In this document: positions 16,955 through 25,797 of the stretch, piece by piece
How the letters are laid out: each line of letters begins with the position of its first letter
Numbering within the stretch: the first letter of the stretch is position 1
Assembly (NCBI RefSeq): GCF_000368565.1
Contig: NZ_KB849533.1
Location: forward strand, 18,483 to 82,482
DNA length: 64,000 nt
Source: Acinetobacter gerneri DSM 14967 = CIP 107464 = MTCC 9824
Lineage (GTDB): Bacteria > Pseudomonadota > Gammaproteobacteria > Pseudomonadales > Moraxellaceae
Direction of reading: 5' to 3'
Notes under the pieces: generated by a model
Told to the model about the DNA's origin: nothing
What the model saw: only the letters and a program-made list of their open reading frames with translations
The model's database searches: none
Translations under genes and position numbers: made by a program

Positions 16955-18085
16955 TTAATTACAGTTGATTACTCCAATCATTTTACCTGCGCTATCCACT
17001 TGATAAGCGGCGGCACCGACCAATAAATCGTACTGAAATAGTATCTCCATTCGCTGATTACCTTCAGCCAATAGCAGAGTATTCATCGTTGCATAACCAT
17101 CAGTGATTTTATCCAAAGCCTGTCCATTGAGTTTCACTTTATATTCGTATTGATCACTTTTGATTGATAAATCTTCGCCCTGTTTTTGAATTTCACAGAT
17201 AGATTTATTCTTCTGTACCAGTTTACGACTGACAAAATCTGGCATTAAAGTTTCAGTACAATGGGTAACAAGTTTAGTATTCCCCTGATACGCAACGCCG
17301 CTACAAGCGCTATAATTGATTTTTAATCGTACATAATCCTCAGGTGCATAAGGGATTGCACTGATTTTCCCTTCTTTAATTAATGGAACTAATCCATTGT
17401 ATCCATTGAAAGAAAGTGATTTATTGACCGACTCTTTCAAACTCTCCAATAAATCATAATAGTTTGAATTTAATAAATTTAACTCATCGTCTAATTTATA
17501 TTGTTTTAACTTTAATTCATTTTTTACTGCATTATTTGCCTGCTCTACGTCCTGAATACTTAGCTGATCAGCAGAGGCATACCAATCCTCTGGTAACTTT
17601 TTCGTTGCATGTATTATTAAAATACTCGTCAGCGGATTAATTTTTAATTTTTCATCTGCTTTAGTGATATATGAATAATAAACATCATTTTTAGTTTCAG
17701 CTTTGATTTTACAAGGCAACTGACTTTTATCTATTTCACCAGCCCAATCACCATAAATATCTGTAACTGTGGATGTTTTAAACCCCGTGTTATTCAAACA
17801 CTTTGCTTCTATTTTTGCATTTCCTTGATTAAAAATATCTCCAAACGTATAGAGCGTTCCATTAATTTTCGTATATTCAATACTTGGTTTAGGATTAGGT
17901 TTAACCTCCAAATCTGGGCTTGGCTGAGGTGAAGGATTAACTGTAGTCTTTGAATCGGTTTGGGCAGAAGAGGTTCCCCCGGAACCTCCACCACAAGCAG
18001 TAAGTAATGAGACAAATAGCAGCGATGAGCCTAATTTGAATAGTGATTTAAAATCTGGGAGAGATGTTTGTTTGTTCATATCCAT
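16955..18085 (-). CDS. Lipoprotein, hypothetical
   Basis: 376 residues. The N-terminal signal ends in a lipobox (LLTAC, Cys near 32) followed by a GGGSGGTSS linker and a Pro/Lys-rich spacer (SPQPSPDLEVKPNPKP), so it is a lipidated envelope protein with an extended tether. The mature part begins with a short beta domain (TKINGTLYTFGDIF) and continues as a mixed fold with several Cys pairs. I recognise no family; the architecture resembles Acinetobacter lipoproteins of about 350-400 residues. Start could be Met1 or Met3. It may follow acnD, but a terminator at 18143 separates them. Confidence 0.72.
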   Translation of the reverse strand: MDMNKQTSLPDFKSLFKLGSSLLFVSLLTACGGGSGGTSSAQTDSKTTVNPSPQPSPDLEVKPNPKPSIEYTKINGTLYTFGDIFNQGNAKIEAKCLNNTGFKTSTVTDIYGDWAGEIDKSQLPCKIKAETKNDVYYSYITKADEKLKINPLTSILIIHATKKLPEDWYASADQLSIQDVEQANNAVKNELKLKQYKLDDELNLLNSNYYDLLESLKESVNKSLSFNGYNGLVPLIKEGKISAIPYAPEDYVRLKINYSACSGVAYQGNTKLVTHCTETLMPDFVSRKLVQKNKSICEIQKQGEDLSIKSDQYEYKVKLNGQALDKITDGYATMNTLLLAEGNQRMEILFQYDLLVGAAAYQVDSAGKMIGVINCN

Positions 18086-18142
18086 AACTTTTTGGGAGAG
18101 AAATTGTTTGTTTTAATTAATAAAGGTTATGTTTTATGATAA

Positions 18143-18178
18143 AAAAAAGCTCCTGTAAATACTTACAGGAACTTTTTT
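18143..18178 (-). terminator. Terminator of the acnD-like gene
   Basis: An 8-bp stem, TCCTGTAA (18151-18158) with TTACAGGA (18163-18170), has an ATAC loop and is flanked by A-run and T-run. It is 35 bp past the acnD stop on the minus strand. Confidence 0.8.
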
Positions 18179-18204
18179 AGATATTTTTTTATTTAAACTT
18201 ATTA

Positions 18205-20823
18205 CTAAGCCACATTCCCTTCCAAGAAGTCCTGTGCAAAGCGTTGCAAAACACCGCCCGCTTCATACACATGCACTTCTTCTTCTGTATCCAAACGACA
18301 CGTTACAGGTACTTTCACGATTTCATTTTGACCATTGGCATTTGAACGCTCAATCACCAAAGTTAAATCTGAACGAGGTGCGATATTACCAATCACGCTA
18401 TAAAGCTCAGTACCATCCAGTTTTAAAGTTTTACGATCCGTACCCGCTTTAAACTCAAGCGGAAGTACGCCCATACCCACCAAGTTAGTACGGTGAATAC
18501 GCTCAAAACCTTCAGCCACAATCGCTTCAACACCTGCCAAACGCACACCTTTCGCAGCCCAGTCACGACTCGAACCTTGACCGTAGTCTTTACCTGCGAT
18601 CACGATCAATGGTTGCTTACGATTCATATAAGTCTCGATCGCTTCCCACATACGCATCACTTCGCCTTCAGGCTCGACACGTGCTTTTGAACCTTGTTTG
18701 ATCGTACCATCTGAACGAACCACCATTTCATTGAACAATTTCGGGTTTGCCAAAGTCGCACGTTGTGCAGTCAAATGGTCACCACGGTGAGTTGCGTATG
18801 AGTTGAAGTCTTCTTCTGGTACACCCATTTTCGCCAAATATTCACCAGCAGCCGAATCCAAAATAATCGCATTCGATGGAGATAAATGGTCAGTGGTAAT
18901 ATTGTCAGGCAAGATCGCAAGTGGTCGCATGTTCGATAAAGTACGTGGTGCAGCCAATGCACCTTCCCAATACGGTGGGCGACGGATATAAGTACTTTGT
19001 GGACGCCAATCATAAAGTGGGCTTGCCGCTTGGACACGCTCACCCAAATCAAACATTGGGATATAAACTTTGTTGAATTGCTCAGGTTTTACAGCAACTT
19101 TCACCAATGCATCAATTTCTTCATCTGATGGCCAGATATCTTTTAAGTAGATTGGGTTGCCGTCTTTGTCATTGCCCAATGAATCTGTTTCGATATCAAA
19201 ACGAATCGTACCTGCAATCGCATAAGCCACCACCAAAGGAGGTGATGCCAAGAATGCTTGTTTTGCATAAGGATGGATACGTCCATCAAAGTTACGGTTA
19301 CCTGAAAGTACCGCAGTTGCATACAAATCACGATCAATGATTTCTTGTTGAATCACTGGATCAAGCGCACCAGACATCCCATTACACGTGGTACAAGCAT
19401 AGGCTACGATACCAAAGCCCAGTTTTTCGAGATCATGCAATACGCCAGCTTCTTCTAGATATAAAGCAGCGGCTTTAGAACCTGGTGCAAATGAGGTTTT
19501 TACCCAAGGTTTACGAACTAAACCAAGCTCATTAGCTTTACGTGCAAGCAAACCTGCTGCAACTGTATTACGTGGATTTGATGTGTTGGTACATGAAGTA
19601 ATTGCCGCAATGATGATCGCGCCATCTGGCATTAAACCTTCAGCTTCTTGAGCACGAGCGGCTTCTAAATTGCCTGCAATGCCTTTTTCTTTTAGATCGC
19701 TTGTCGATACACGAGCATGTGGGTTCGATGGACCTGCAATATTACGTGTCACTTTAGACAAATCAAACTGAAGAACACGTGGATACTCAGCCTGTTTCAT
19801 ATCCGATGCCCAAAGACCGATTTCTTTGGCATAAGCTTCAACCAATTTCACTTGCTCAGCTTCACGACCGGTCAATGTCAAATAATCAATCGTATTTTGA
19901 TCAATATAGAACATTGCAGCAGTTGCGCCATATTCTGGTGTCATATTGGAAATCGTCGCACGATCACCGACTGACATGCTGTCTGCACCTTCACCAAAGA
20001 ACTCAAGGTATGCACCTACGACACGTTCTTTACGTAAAAATTCAGTCAATGCCAATACGATATCGGTTGCAGTGATCCCTGCTTGACGTTGACCAACCAA
20101 TTCCACACCGATAATGTCTGGAAGACGCATCCAAGATGCACGACCAAGCATGACATTTTCAGCTTCCAAACCACCCACACCCACAGAAATAACACCAAGC
20201 GCATCGGTATGAGGTGTATGAGAGTCAGTCCCTACGCATGTATCAGGATAAGCCACACCACCACGATTTTGGATCACTGGAGACATTTTTTCCAAGTTGA
20301 TCTGGTGCATGATGCCGTTACCCGCTGGGATTACATCGACATTTTCAAATGCAGTTTTAGTCCACTCAATAAAATGGAAACGGTCTTCGTTACGGCGATC
20401 TTCGATTGCACGGTTTTTCTCGAATGCATCAGGATCAAAGCCGCCGTATTCCACAGCCAAAGAATGGTCAACGATCAATTGAGTAGGTACAACTGGATTG
20501 ACTTTTGATGGATCGCCACCTTGATCTGCGATCGCATCACGGAGTCCTGCCAAATCCACCAAAGCGGTTTGTCCTAAAATATCGTGACATACCACACGTG
20601 CAGGATACCAAGGAAAATCGTGATCTTGTTTACGTTCGATCAACTGCTTTAAAGATTGTTCTAAAATGGCTGGATCACAGCGGCGAACCAACTGTTCTGC
20701 TAAAACTTTTGAAGTATATGGGAGTTTTGCATATGCGCCTGGCTGGATATCTTCTACGGCTTTTTTAACGTCGTAGTATTCGAGCTGGGTTCCTTGCAGC
20801 GGTTGACGGTAATTGTTATTCAT
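18205..20823 (-). CDS. acnD: Fe/S-dependent 2-methylisocitrate dehydratase (AcnD-type aconitase)
   Basis: 872-residue aconitase-superfamily enzyme. The cluster ligands are present: SCTNTSNP and ACTTCNG. Substrate-site segments are present too: GTDSHTPHTDALG, DNITTDHLSPS and the swivel-domain GKDYGQGSSRDWAAKG. The N-terminus (YRQPLQGTQLEYYDVKKAVE, then LAEQLVRRCDP) and the length match AcnD rather than AcnA (about 900) or AcnB. Family role: dehydrates 2-methylcitrate in the propionate methylcitrate cycle, usually with PrpF, and has some aconitase activity. No prpB, prpC or prpF lies beside it, so a general aconitase role remains possible. AAGG lies 7 nt before the ATG. Divergent from ygfZ. Confidence 0.82.
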   Translation of the reverse strand: MNNNYRQPLQGTQLEYYDVKKAVEDIQPGAYAKLPYTSKVLAEQLVRRCDPAILEQSLKQLIERKQDHDFPWYPARVVCHDILGQTALVDLAGLRDAIADQGGDPSKVNPVVPTQLIVDHSLAVEYGGFDPDAFEKNRAIEDRRNEDRFHFIEWTKTAFENVDVIPAGNGIMHQINLEKMSPVIQNRGGVAYPDTCVGTDSHTPHTDALGVISVGVGGLEAENVMLGRASWMRLPDIIGVELVGQRQAGITATDIVLALTEFLRKERVVGAYLEFFGEGADSMSVGDRATISNMTPEYGATAAMFYIDQNTIDYLTLTGREAEQVKLVEAYAKEIGLWASDMKQAEYPRVLQFDLSKVTRNIAGPSNPHARVSTSDLKEKGIAGNLEAARAQEAEGLMPDGAIIIAAITSCTNTSNPRNTVAAGLLARKANELGLVRKPWVKTSFAPGSKAAALYLEEAGVLHDLEKLGFGIVAYACTTCNGMSGALDPVIQQEIIDRDLYATAVLSGNRNFDGRIHPYAKQAFLASPPLVVAYAIAGTIRFDIETDSLGNDKDGNPIYLKDIWPSDEEIDALVKVAVKPEQFNKVYIPMFDLGERVQAASPLYDWRPQSTYIRRPPYWEGALAAPRTLSNMRPLAILPDNITTDHLSPSNAIILDSAAGEYLAKMGVPEEDFNSYATHRGDHLTAQRATLANPKLFNEMVVRSDGTIKQGSKARVEPEGEVMRMWEAIETYMNRKQPLIVIAGKDYGQGSSRDWAAKGVRLAGVEAIVAEGFERIHRTNLVGMGVLPLEFKAGTDRKTLKLDGTELYSVIGNIAPRSDLTLVIERSNANGQNEIVKVPVTCRLDTEEEVHVYEAGGVLQRFAQDFLEGNVA

Positions 20824-21078
20824 AGCTTACCTTGCCTCTTGAATGTTTTACTGCGTGTTTATTGTTGAAGTTACAATCTGTATGCAGGCATAGTACACTG
20901 CCGAAAACCCATTTCCCAAATCGTTTATATTTCATAAGCTTAGATATAAAAAACGGGGTTTTGGAAACAATTAGTAACAATTGCATTAAAATATTTAAGC
21001 GAAATGTGCTTTTTTTGAAAAAATAGCGGAAAATAGCCCTAATTCTTTAGTATTAGATTTAAGATAAGCGAGCAGTTC

Positions 21079-21801
21079 ATGAGCAATTTATCGTTTTCAT
21101 CATTCACTTTAAACGGCACTGATGCACAAAAATTCCTACAAGGGCAAGTGACTTTAAACGCTGAAGCAATGCCTGAAAATGTCTCCCGTTATACCGCTAT
21201 TTGCGATTTGAAAGGTCGTATTCACTTTGGTTTATGGCTAAAAAAAATCAATGCTGAATCTTTTTTCATCGTGACCACACAAGATCAAGCAGAAGAATTT
21301 GCAAAACATATCAAAAAATATGGCGCATTTTCCAAGATGAAACTTGAAGAAACAGGTACAGTTTTTCCAAGTTTAAATGCTGATACAACTGATTTTTCTG
21401 ACAGTCAAACTGATATTTCTGCTTGGGAAATTGCAGCGATCCAAAATGGTCAAGCCTATATTGATCAAGCGATTGAAGGTGTATTTCAACCTCAAGAATT
21501 GCGTTTGCATCAACGTGAAGGCGTGCATTATGACAAAGGTTGTTATCTCGGTCAGGAAGTGATTGCTCGTCTTTGGTTTAAAGCTAAACCGAAAGCTTGG
21601 TTACATGCCATTCAAGGTACAGGCACTGCCCCATCTCAAGCTGAGCAGTTGAATAAAGGCGTACAAGTGGTCAATAGCACTGCCTTTGAAAATGGTTATA
21701 TTGCCCTTGTGGTTGCTCGTCCTGAGGCTTTGGCAGAACTTGAAGTGACCGTTTTAGATTTGCCAGAAAGTTTAAGTAGTGATGTGGCTAGACCGCAGTA
21801 A
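21079..21801 (+). CDS. ygfZ: Folate-binding Fe-S cluster repair/assembly protein YgfZ
   Basis: 240-residue GcvT-fold protein. It carries the diagnostic KGCYLGQEVIARL motif (near 155), whose Cys is the conserved YgfZ cysteine. The N-terminal half has the aminomethyltransferase-like fold (FLQGQVTLNAE, YTAICDLKGRIHFGLWL). Family role: tetrahydrofolate-dependent factor for the assembly or repair of certain Fe-S enzymes, such as MiaB. It sits next to and divergent from an Fe-S dehydratase, a suggestive but unproven link. It is shorter than E. coli YgfZ (326), which is common outside enterobacteria. A terminator follows at 21833. Confidence 0.9.
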   Translation: MSNLSFSSFTLNGTDAQKFLQGQVTLNAEAMPENVSRYTAICDLKGRIHFGLWLKKINAESFFIVTTQDQAEEFAKHIKKYGAFSKMKLEETGTVFPSLNADTTDFSDSQTDISAWEIAAIQNGQAYIDQAIEGVFQPQELRLHQREGVHYDKGCYLGQEVIARLWFKAKPKAWLHAIQGTGTAPSQAEQLNKGVQVVNSTAFENGYIALVVARPEALAELEVTVLDLPESLSSDVARPQ

Positions 21802-21832
21802 ATCAATAGATTTTAAAATGTTGTGATAAAGT

Positions 21833-21858
21833 AGCCTCTAAGTTTAGGGGCTTTTTTA
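21833..21858 (+). terminator. Terminator of ygfZ
   Basis: An 8-bp stem with one G-U pair (AGCCTCTA 21833-21840, TAGGGGCT 21845-21852) is followed by TTTTT. Confidence 0.75.
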
Positions 21859-21959
21859 TGACTGAAAAATTATACTATTGGGCGGAAAATTTAGAAGGTT
21901 ATATTTCTGATAATGAACAGGATTATGATCAAGTTATAGAAATTAAACGTCTTAATTAA
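21858..21959 (+). CDS. Possible 33-residue acidic ORF
   Basis: ATG 21858 to TAA 21957-21959 encodes a 33-residue acidic peptide (MTEKLYYWAENLEGYISDNE ...). Its start abuts the T-tract of the ygfZ terminator and has no Shine-Dalgarno or promoter I can see, while its stop is 3 bp from the end of the convergent 21963 gene. Codon choice is compatible with coding. It may be a leftover of a longer gene or chance. Low confidence. Confidence 0.25.
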   Translation: MTEKLYYWAENLEGYISDNEQDYDQVIEIKRLN

Positions 21960-21962
21960 AAA

Positions 21963-23147
21963 CTATAAAGTCCCCTTCTCCCTCACATAATAAATCACAC
22001 CGCTCTTATCATCGGAAAAATAAAATGATTTTTCATCAATTCGATAAATATCACAAGGACGACCATAGACCTTTTTACCCACTAAAAAGCCATCCATAAA
22101 AGTTTCAAGTTTCTGCCCTTTACGCATAATCACAATTTTATAACCATGCCCAATAGATGCATCCGTTGAACCATGCAACGCAACTAAAAATGAGTTTTGG
22201 ATCGCACTATCGCTACTGCTCTGATCAAAATAATCAAAGCCAAGTGCGGATGAATGTGACGGGAAAGAGGCATAAGGCGCAGGTACATTTTTACAGCCAG
22301 ATCTTCGTTTAAATTTTGGATCAGCAAAAACTTTAGCATTTGATACATAGCACGACGGCCAGCCATAATCAGCATCAGCCTTAAGTGCATAAAAAGTTTC
22401 ATCAGGCTTGCCATGACCGAGATGATCGACACCTTGATTGGTCGCAAATAAAAAATTACCGATCCATTTCAAACCGACTGCATTGCGTAAACCTTGCGCA
22501 TAAATTCGTTGTTTTGAACCATCAGGATTCATTTCCAAAACTGTTGCACGAACTGTTTCTTTTTCAGTGCAGGCATTGCAACTTGAACCGACTGAAATAT
22601 AAATTTTGCCATTTCCGCCAATAGCGATAGTCCGAGTCAGATGCCAGCCACCATATTTATAACTCAAACCATAATCAGGAAATGTCGCTAAAACTTCGGC
22701 TTTGGCTGTAGATTTTAGTTCCCCTCGGCTAAATTTTCGGCGTGTAAGTTGATGTGTTTCAGCGAGATATAACCAATCTTGACCATCAGCATCCGTATAA
22801 AACTGTATCGAATTTGGATTTTTTAAACCTGTCATATACGGGATGACTTTCGCAAATTTACCTGTTTCAGCATTCCATTGATCCAAAAGATAAATCGTAC
22901 CTTTTTGATTATCACTCAAATCATGCATATCGCTCACAAACATTCTTCCATCAGGTGCTTTGGCAAAAAATCGCACACGCTTTAAGCCCTCAGCTGCGGG
23001 AATGATCTCGTAGTTTGCTGGCAGATTGAGAGAAAATTGTTTACCACTTTTTAGATTGATTTGATGCGGTACAAGTTTGGGTTGTTCTGCTAAAACGCTC
23101 ATCGAACAACATAAACTTATCCATAAGATTAAGAATATTTTCATCAT
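21963..23147 (-). CDS. PQQ-dependent sugar (sorbosone/pyranose-type) dehydrogenase, exported
   Basis: 394 residues from the Met at 23147; an in-frame ATG at 23192 would add 15 basic residues before the signal peptide and lacks a good Shine-Dalgarno. The signal peptide (MMKIFLILWISLCCSMSVLA) precedes a six-bladed beta-propeller of the glucose/sorbosone dehydrogenase family. Signature segments are GGWHLTRTIAIGGNGKIYISVGSSCNAC, GLRNAVGLKW, and the calcium/PQQ-side DHLGHGKPDETFYALKADADYGWP. Adjacent cysteines (CNAC) and the SCY later are typical of this subgroup. Family role: periplasmic oxidation of sugars or polyols with PQQ as cofactor. It is notable with the PqqU-type receptor at 32140. The exact substrate is unknown. 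Confidence 0.82.
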   Translation of the reverse strand: MMKIFLILWISLCCSMSVLAEQPKLVPHQINLKSGKQFSLNLPANYEIIPAAEGLKRVRFFAKAPDGRMFVSDMHDLSDNQKGTIYLLDQWNAETGKFAKVIPYMTGLKNPNSIQFYTDADGQDWLYLAETHQLTRRKFSRGELKSTAKAEVLATFPDYGLSYKYGGWHLTRTIAIGGNGKIYISVGSSCNACTEKETVRATVLEMNPDGSKQRIYAQGLRNAVGLKWIGNFLFATNQGVDHLGHGKPDETFYALKADADYGWPSCYVSNAKVFADPKFKRRSGCKNVPAPYASFPSHSSALGFDYFDQSSSDSAIQNSFLVALHGSTDASIGHGYKIVIMRKGQKLETFMDGFLVGKKVYGRPCDIYRIDEKSFYFSDDKSGVIYYVREKGTL

Positions 23148-23310
23148 TTTCGCCCGTCTCAATTGATCTTTTGGCAACATTTTTTTAAACAATTTTCAAA
23201 AAAGCAGCTTTGTTTTTATCTTGCTCGCAATTTCATTATGTTTATATAATACACCAATCATGTGTTATCGCGGCTGCTGAACCCCGATCAACTCATGAGT
23301 TTTTAAAATA

Positions 23311-23586
23311 ATGGATACTTACAATTCACTTTTAGATCAACCTCAAATCCAACAACAGCGCCCAGAACGTAATCGAGCTTGGCGACGTAAAACTAAATAT
23401 TTACACCGTGGTCGAGATCGTCAACAGACTGCACGATTTTGGAAGCCTGAAAAGAATTTTAAACTTCTTTATCAACGCTCATTAAAACAAAAAAGAGCAA
23501 TGCGCTTAGGTTTTGAATATCCGCGTATTTCTCCACAACAAAGACGGCTCAATGCCCAACAAGACTTTTGGAATGAAACTGTTTGA
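23311..23586 (+). CDS. Small very basic protein, hypothetical
   Basis: 91 residues, extremely rich in Arg, Lys and Gln (RPERNRAWRRKTKYLHRGRD), with no membrane segment or signal. It looks like a nucleic-acid-binding or disordered protein. Its TGA overlaps the TTG start of the following phosphatase-like gene by four bases (TTGA), so the two are translationally coupled. No strong Shine-Dalgarno precedes the ATG at 23311. No family recognised; the overlap is the best evidence that it is real. Confidence 0.6.
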   Translation: MDTYNSLLDQPQIQQQRPERNRAWRRKTKYLHRGRDRQQTARFWKPEKNFKLLYQRSLKQKRAMRLGFEYPRISPQQRRLNAQQDFWNETV

Positions 23587-23903
23587 ACTATCTTTTTATC
23601 TGTAGTCGAAACCAGTGGCGTAGCCCGACTGCTGAGCGTATCTTTGCAGTCGGCTATGGTCTTTCAACACGTTCTGCGGGCACAAGTCGCCATGCCAAAC
23701 ACACGATTTCTCAAAAGGATATTGCTTGGGCAGACCGCATTTTTGTCATGGAACATAAACACAAACAAAATATCAAAGAAAAATTTCCACAATTGCTTCA
23801 TCATAAAAAAGTGATCGTACTCGACATCGCTGATGATTATCAGTACATGGATGAAGCACTCATTCAAATATTAAAAGACTCGATGCAACCCTATTTAGAT
23901 TAA
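23583..23903 (+). CDS. Low-molecular-weight protein tyrosine phosphatase-like protein (COG4551 type)
   Basis: 106 residues from a TTG start that overlaps the previous stop. The P-loop ICSRNQWRSPTAE has the CX5R(S) phosphatase signature near residues 7-14. A LDIADDYQYMD segment near the C-terminus supplies the general-acid Asp region. It is shorter than classic LMW-PTPs (about 150) and fits the short COG4551 group annotated as predicted tyrosine phosphatase. Translation is probably coupled to the basic 91-residue protein, suggesting a joint function. Target unknown. Confidence 0.75.
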   Translation: MNYLFICSRNQWRSPTAERIFAVGYGLSTRSAGTSRHAKHTISQKDIAWADRIFVMEHKHKQNIKEKFPQLLHHKKVIVLDIADDYQYMDEALIQILKDSMQPYLD

Positions 23904-23986
23904 AATTCAAATAGAATTTCTAAATTTAAAATACCAACAACATTTCTACATTTAAAAAACTCTTATTAAAAAATCAGGCGCTCAAG

Positions 23987-25177
23987 ATGTTATTTGATCA
24001 TTATAAAAAAATATTTCTAGTATTTATATTCATCAGCTTAACTATCATCACCCATGCTGAGATACAGCCAGAGCTATTACAGCAACTTAAAAATGAAAAT
24101 GTCGTTGATACCACGCATACGCTGACTGACAATCAAATTGGACGGTTAAAACAGCAAAATGAACAGCTATATCAGCAAAAGAAAATTGATCTAAAAATTT
24201 TGATGATCCCATCGACGGGTGATCTAACCATTGAGCAATATGCTGATCAGGTTTTTAACAGCATTAAAATAGGTCATGCAAAACTCGATAATGGCTTACT
24301 TTTGGTTGTCGCTAAAGATGATCGTAAAATACGTTTAGAAGTCGGTTATGGGCTTGAAGGCGATATTCCAGATATCCAAGCGGCACGTATTATTCGGCAT
24401 ATCATGCAACCTGAGTTTAAAAATGAAAATTATTATCAAGGCATCAGTGATGCTCAACAAAGTATTGAAAAATTAAGCAATGGATTTGTGATTAACGATC
24501 ACGGAAACTATATCAATCATCAGATTTCGCAAGCGGCATCCTTTTTTTTCACTTGCTTTGAATTGTTATTCGGTGTTCTCATCGCTTGGCTTTGGTTTTA
24601 TATCTATGACCATGCCTATGGAGATGCTAATGATAGGAAACGTTTAGCATTTGTGCAGAGTATATTATTTGGCTTCATCGTCATTTTTTTTATGTGCTTA
24701 ATTTTTAAGATAAATTTTTGGTCATTTTTGGGACTCTGTTTACCTACTGCTCTGCTCAGTGCCGTTCTCTTTGCAAAAATACATACACGACCTTATTTTA
24801 ATCACATTGTATTGGGGGCGATCGCCATATTATTTTCTTTTCTACTGATTTATCTCATCTTTTGTTATTTATTTAAATCCGATGCAGGCACTGTTTCAAA
24901 TGACTTTATTCATATTGCATCACCCTTCTTCAGTGTGCTTCCAGGCATCCTCATTTTCTATATCATAGGCTTCATTTTTAAGAAAGTTTTTGCTCGAAAG
25001 AAAAAACCACCGCACCGACTACCCGATCCATTTCCAAATAATCCACCTAAGTCAGATGCTACCTCATCAAGCAACTCTTCTTCTTCTTCAAGTAGCAGTA
25101 GCAGCGACTCTTCTTCAAGTAACAATAGAGATTCAGGAGGTAGTTCTGGTGGTGGCGGTGCTTCTGGGGGATGGTAA
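23987..25177 (+). CDS. TPM-domain (YgcG-type) exported membrane protein
   Basis: 396 residues. The signal peptide (IFLVFIFISLTIITHA) is followed by a TPM domain (about 25-170) with LTDNQIGRLKQQNEQLYQQKKIDLKILMIPSTG and the GLLLVVAKDDRKIRLEVGYGLEGDIPD core. Four or five hydrophobic segments follow (about 185-330), then a low-complexity Ser-rich tail ending GGGGASGGW. That tail is diagnostic of the YgcG/TPM_phosphatase family. Function is unsettled; plant relatives act in photosystem II repair with phosphatase activity. Periplasmic TPM domain with membrane anchor. It is followed by the convergent 25203 gene. Confidence 0.85.
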   Translation: MLFDHYKKIFLVFIFISLTIITHAEIQPELLQQLKNENVVDTTHTLTDNQIGRLKQQNEQLYQQKKIDLKILMIPSTGDLTIEQYADQVFNSIKIGHAKLDNGLLLVVAKDDRKIRLEVGYGLEGDIPDIQAARIIRHIMQPEFKNENYYQGISDAQQSIEKLSNGFVINDHGNYINHQISQAASFFFTCFELLFGVLIAWLWFYIYDHAYGDANDRKRLAFVQSILFGFIVIFFMCLIFKINFWSFLGLCLPTALLSAVLFAKIHTRPYFNHIVLGAIAILFSFLLIYLIFCYLFKSDAGTVSNDFIHIASPFFSVLPGILIFYIIGFIFKKVFARKKKPPHRLPDPFPNNPPKSDATSSSNSSSSSSSSSSDSSSSNNRDSGGSSGGGGASGGW

Positions 25178-25202
25178 GCTTTCGGCTTTACTATCGCTTC
25201 AG

Positions 25203-25448
25203 TTAAAAATCGTGAAAGAGTTTATTCATATCTTTGACAACATATTCTTTAAAATGAAAGGCACGTGCATGTTTTGCATCAAACTTTGCAAGCTGACCAT
25301 TTTTTTCAAAGATATAAACTCGATCGTCTTTGCTCACCAAAAATTCGCCAGCCAATTTCATCAATAAAGCATCTATTTTTACATCATCTGCAATGCTCTC
25401 ATCTTGATTTACTTTGTCATAATTACGCTTGATGCCTTTGATAAACAT
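25203..25448 (-). CDS. Hypothetical 81-residue protein
   Basis: 81 residues, soluble and mixed charged (KRNYDKVNQDESIADDVKID ... FEKNGQLAKFDAKHARAFHF), with no signal or motif I recognise. It converges on the TPM gene with a 25-bp gap and no obvious terminator between. The ATG at 25448 has no strong Shine-Dalgarno but the frame is clean and codon use matches neighbours. Function unknown. Confidence 0.55.
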   Translation of the reverse strand: MFIKGIKRNYDKVNQDESIADDVKIDALLMKLAGEFLVSKDDRVYIFEKNGQLAKFDAKHARAFHFKEYVVKDMNKLFHDF

Positions 25449-25615
25449 GGCTTGATACTCTAATAACTTCTAAATAAATTTCAATGAATTGTAAGGGAAA
25501 TGAGTCACAGATGAAATATCATTTTTAGCTTTAAAACGATCAATATAGTGGCTCTCATATTTGCACAAGATTCTAACTTTAAGCCCGCTAGAAAATCTCT
25601 ACACAGCAACACGTA

Positions 25616-25643
25616 TTGTGATCTTCAAATAAAACTTTATAAT
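25616..25643 (+). promoter_or_regulatory. Candidate sigma70 promoter for the DKNYY gene
   Basis: TTGTGA (25616-25621), 16-bp spacer and TATAAT (25638-25643), about 150 bp before the ATG at 25798. The rest of 25449-25797 is AT-rich with no supported gene; a plus-strand frame through it overlaps the DKNYY gene and is probably chance. Confidence 0.45.
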
Positions 25644-25797
25644 CCAAACCAAGCCATGTTGCTTAAATTTAAATCTAAAATAACGCTTATTTTGATCAAT
25701 CTGCTACTTTTAGCAAACTACGACATTGCGTCATCCTCTTCATATAATGCCAATTTAACTGAGAAAAATTGCAATTTAAAAAATAAAAAGGAGAAAT

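Noticed and set aside
20083..20508. Long antisense ORFs within acnD (up to 141 codons)
   Set aside because: Compositional shadows of a conserved coding gene; no motif or start signal.
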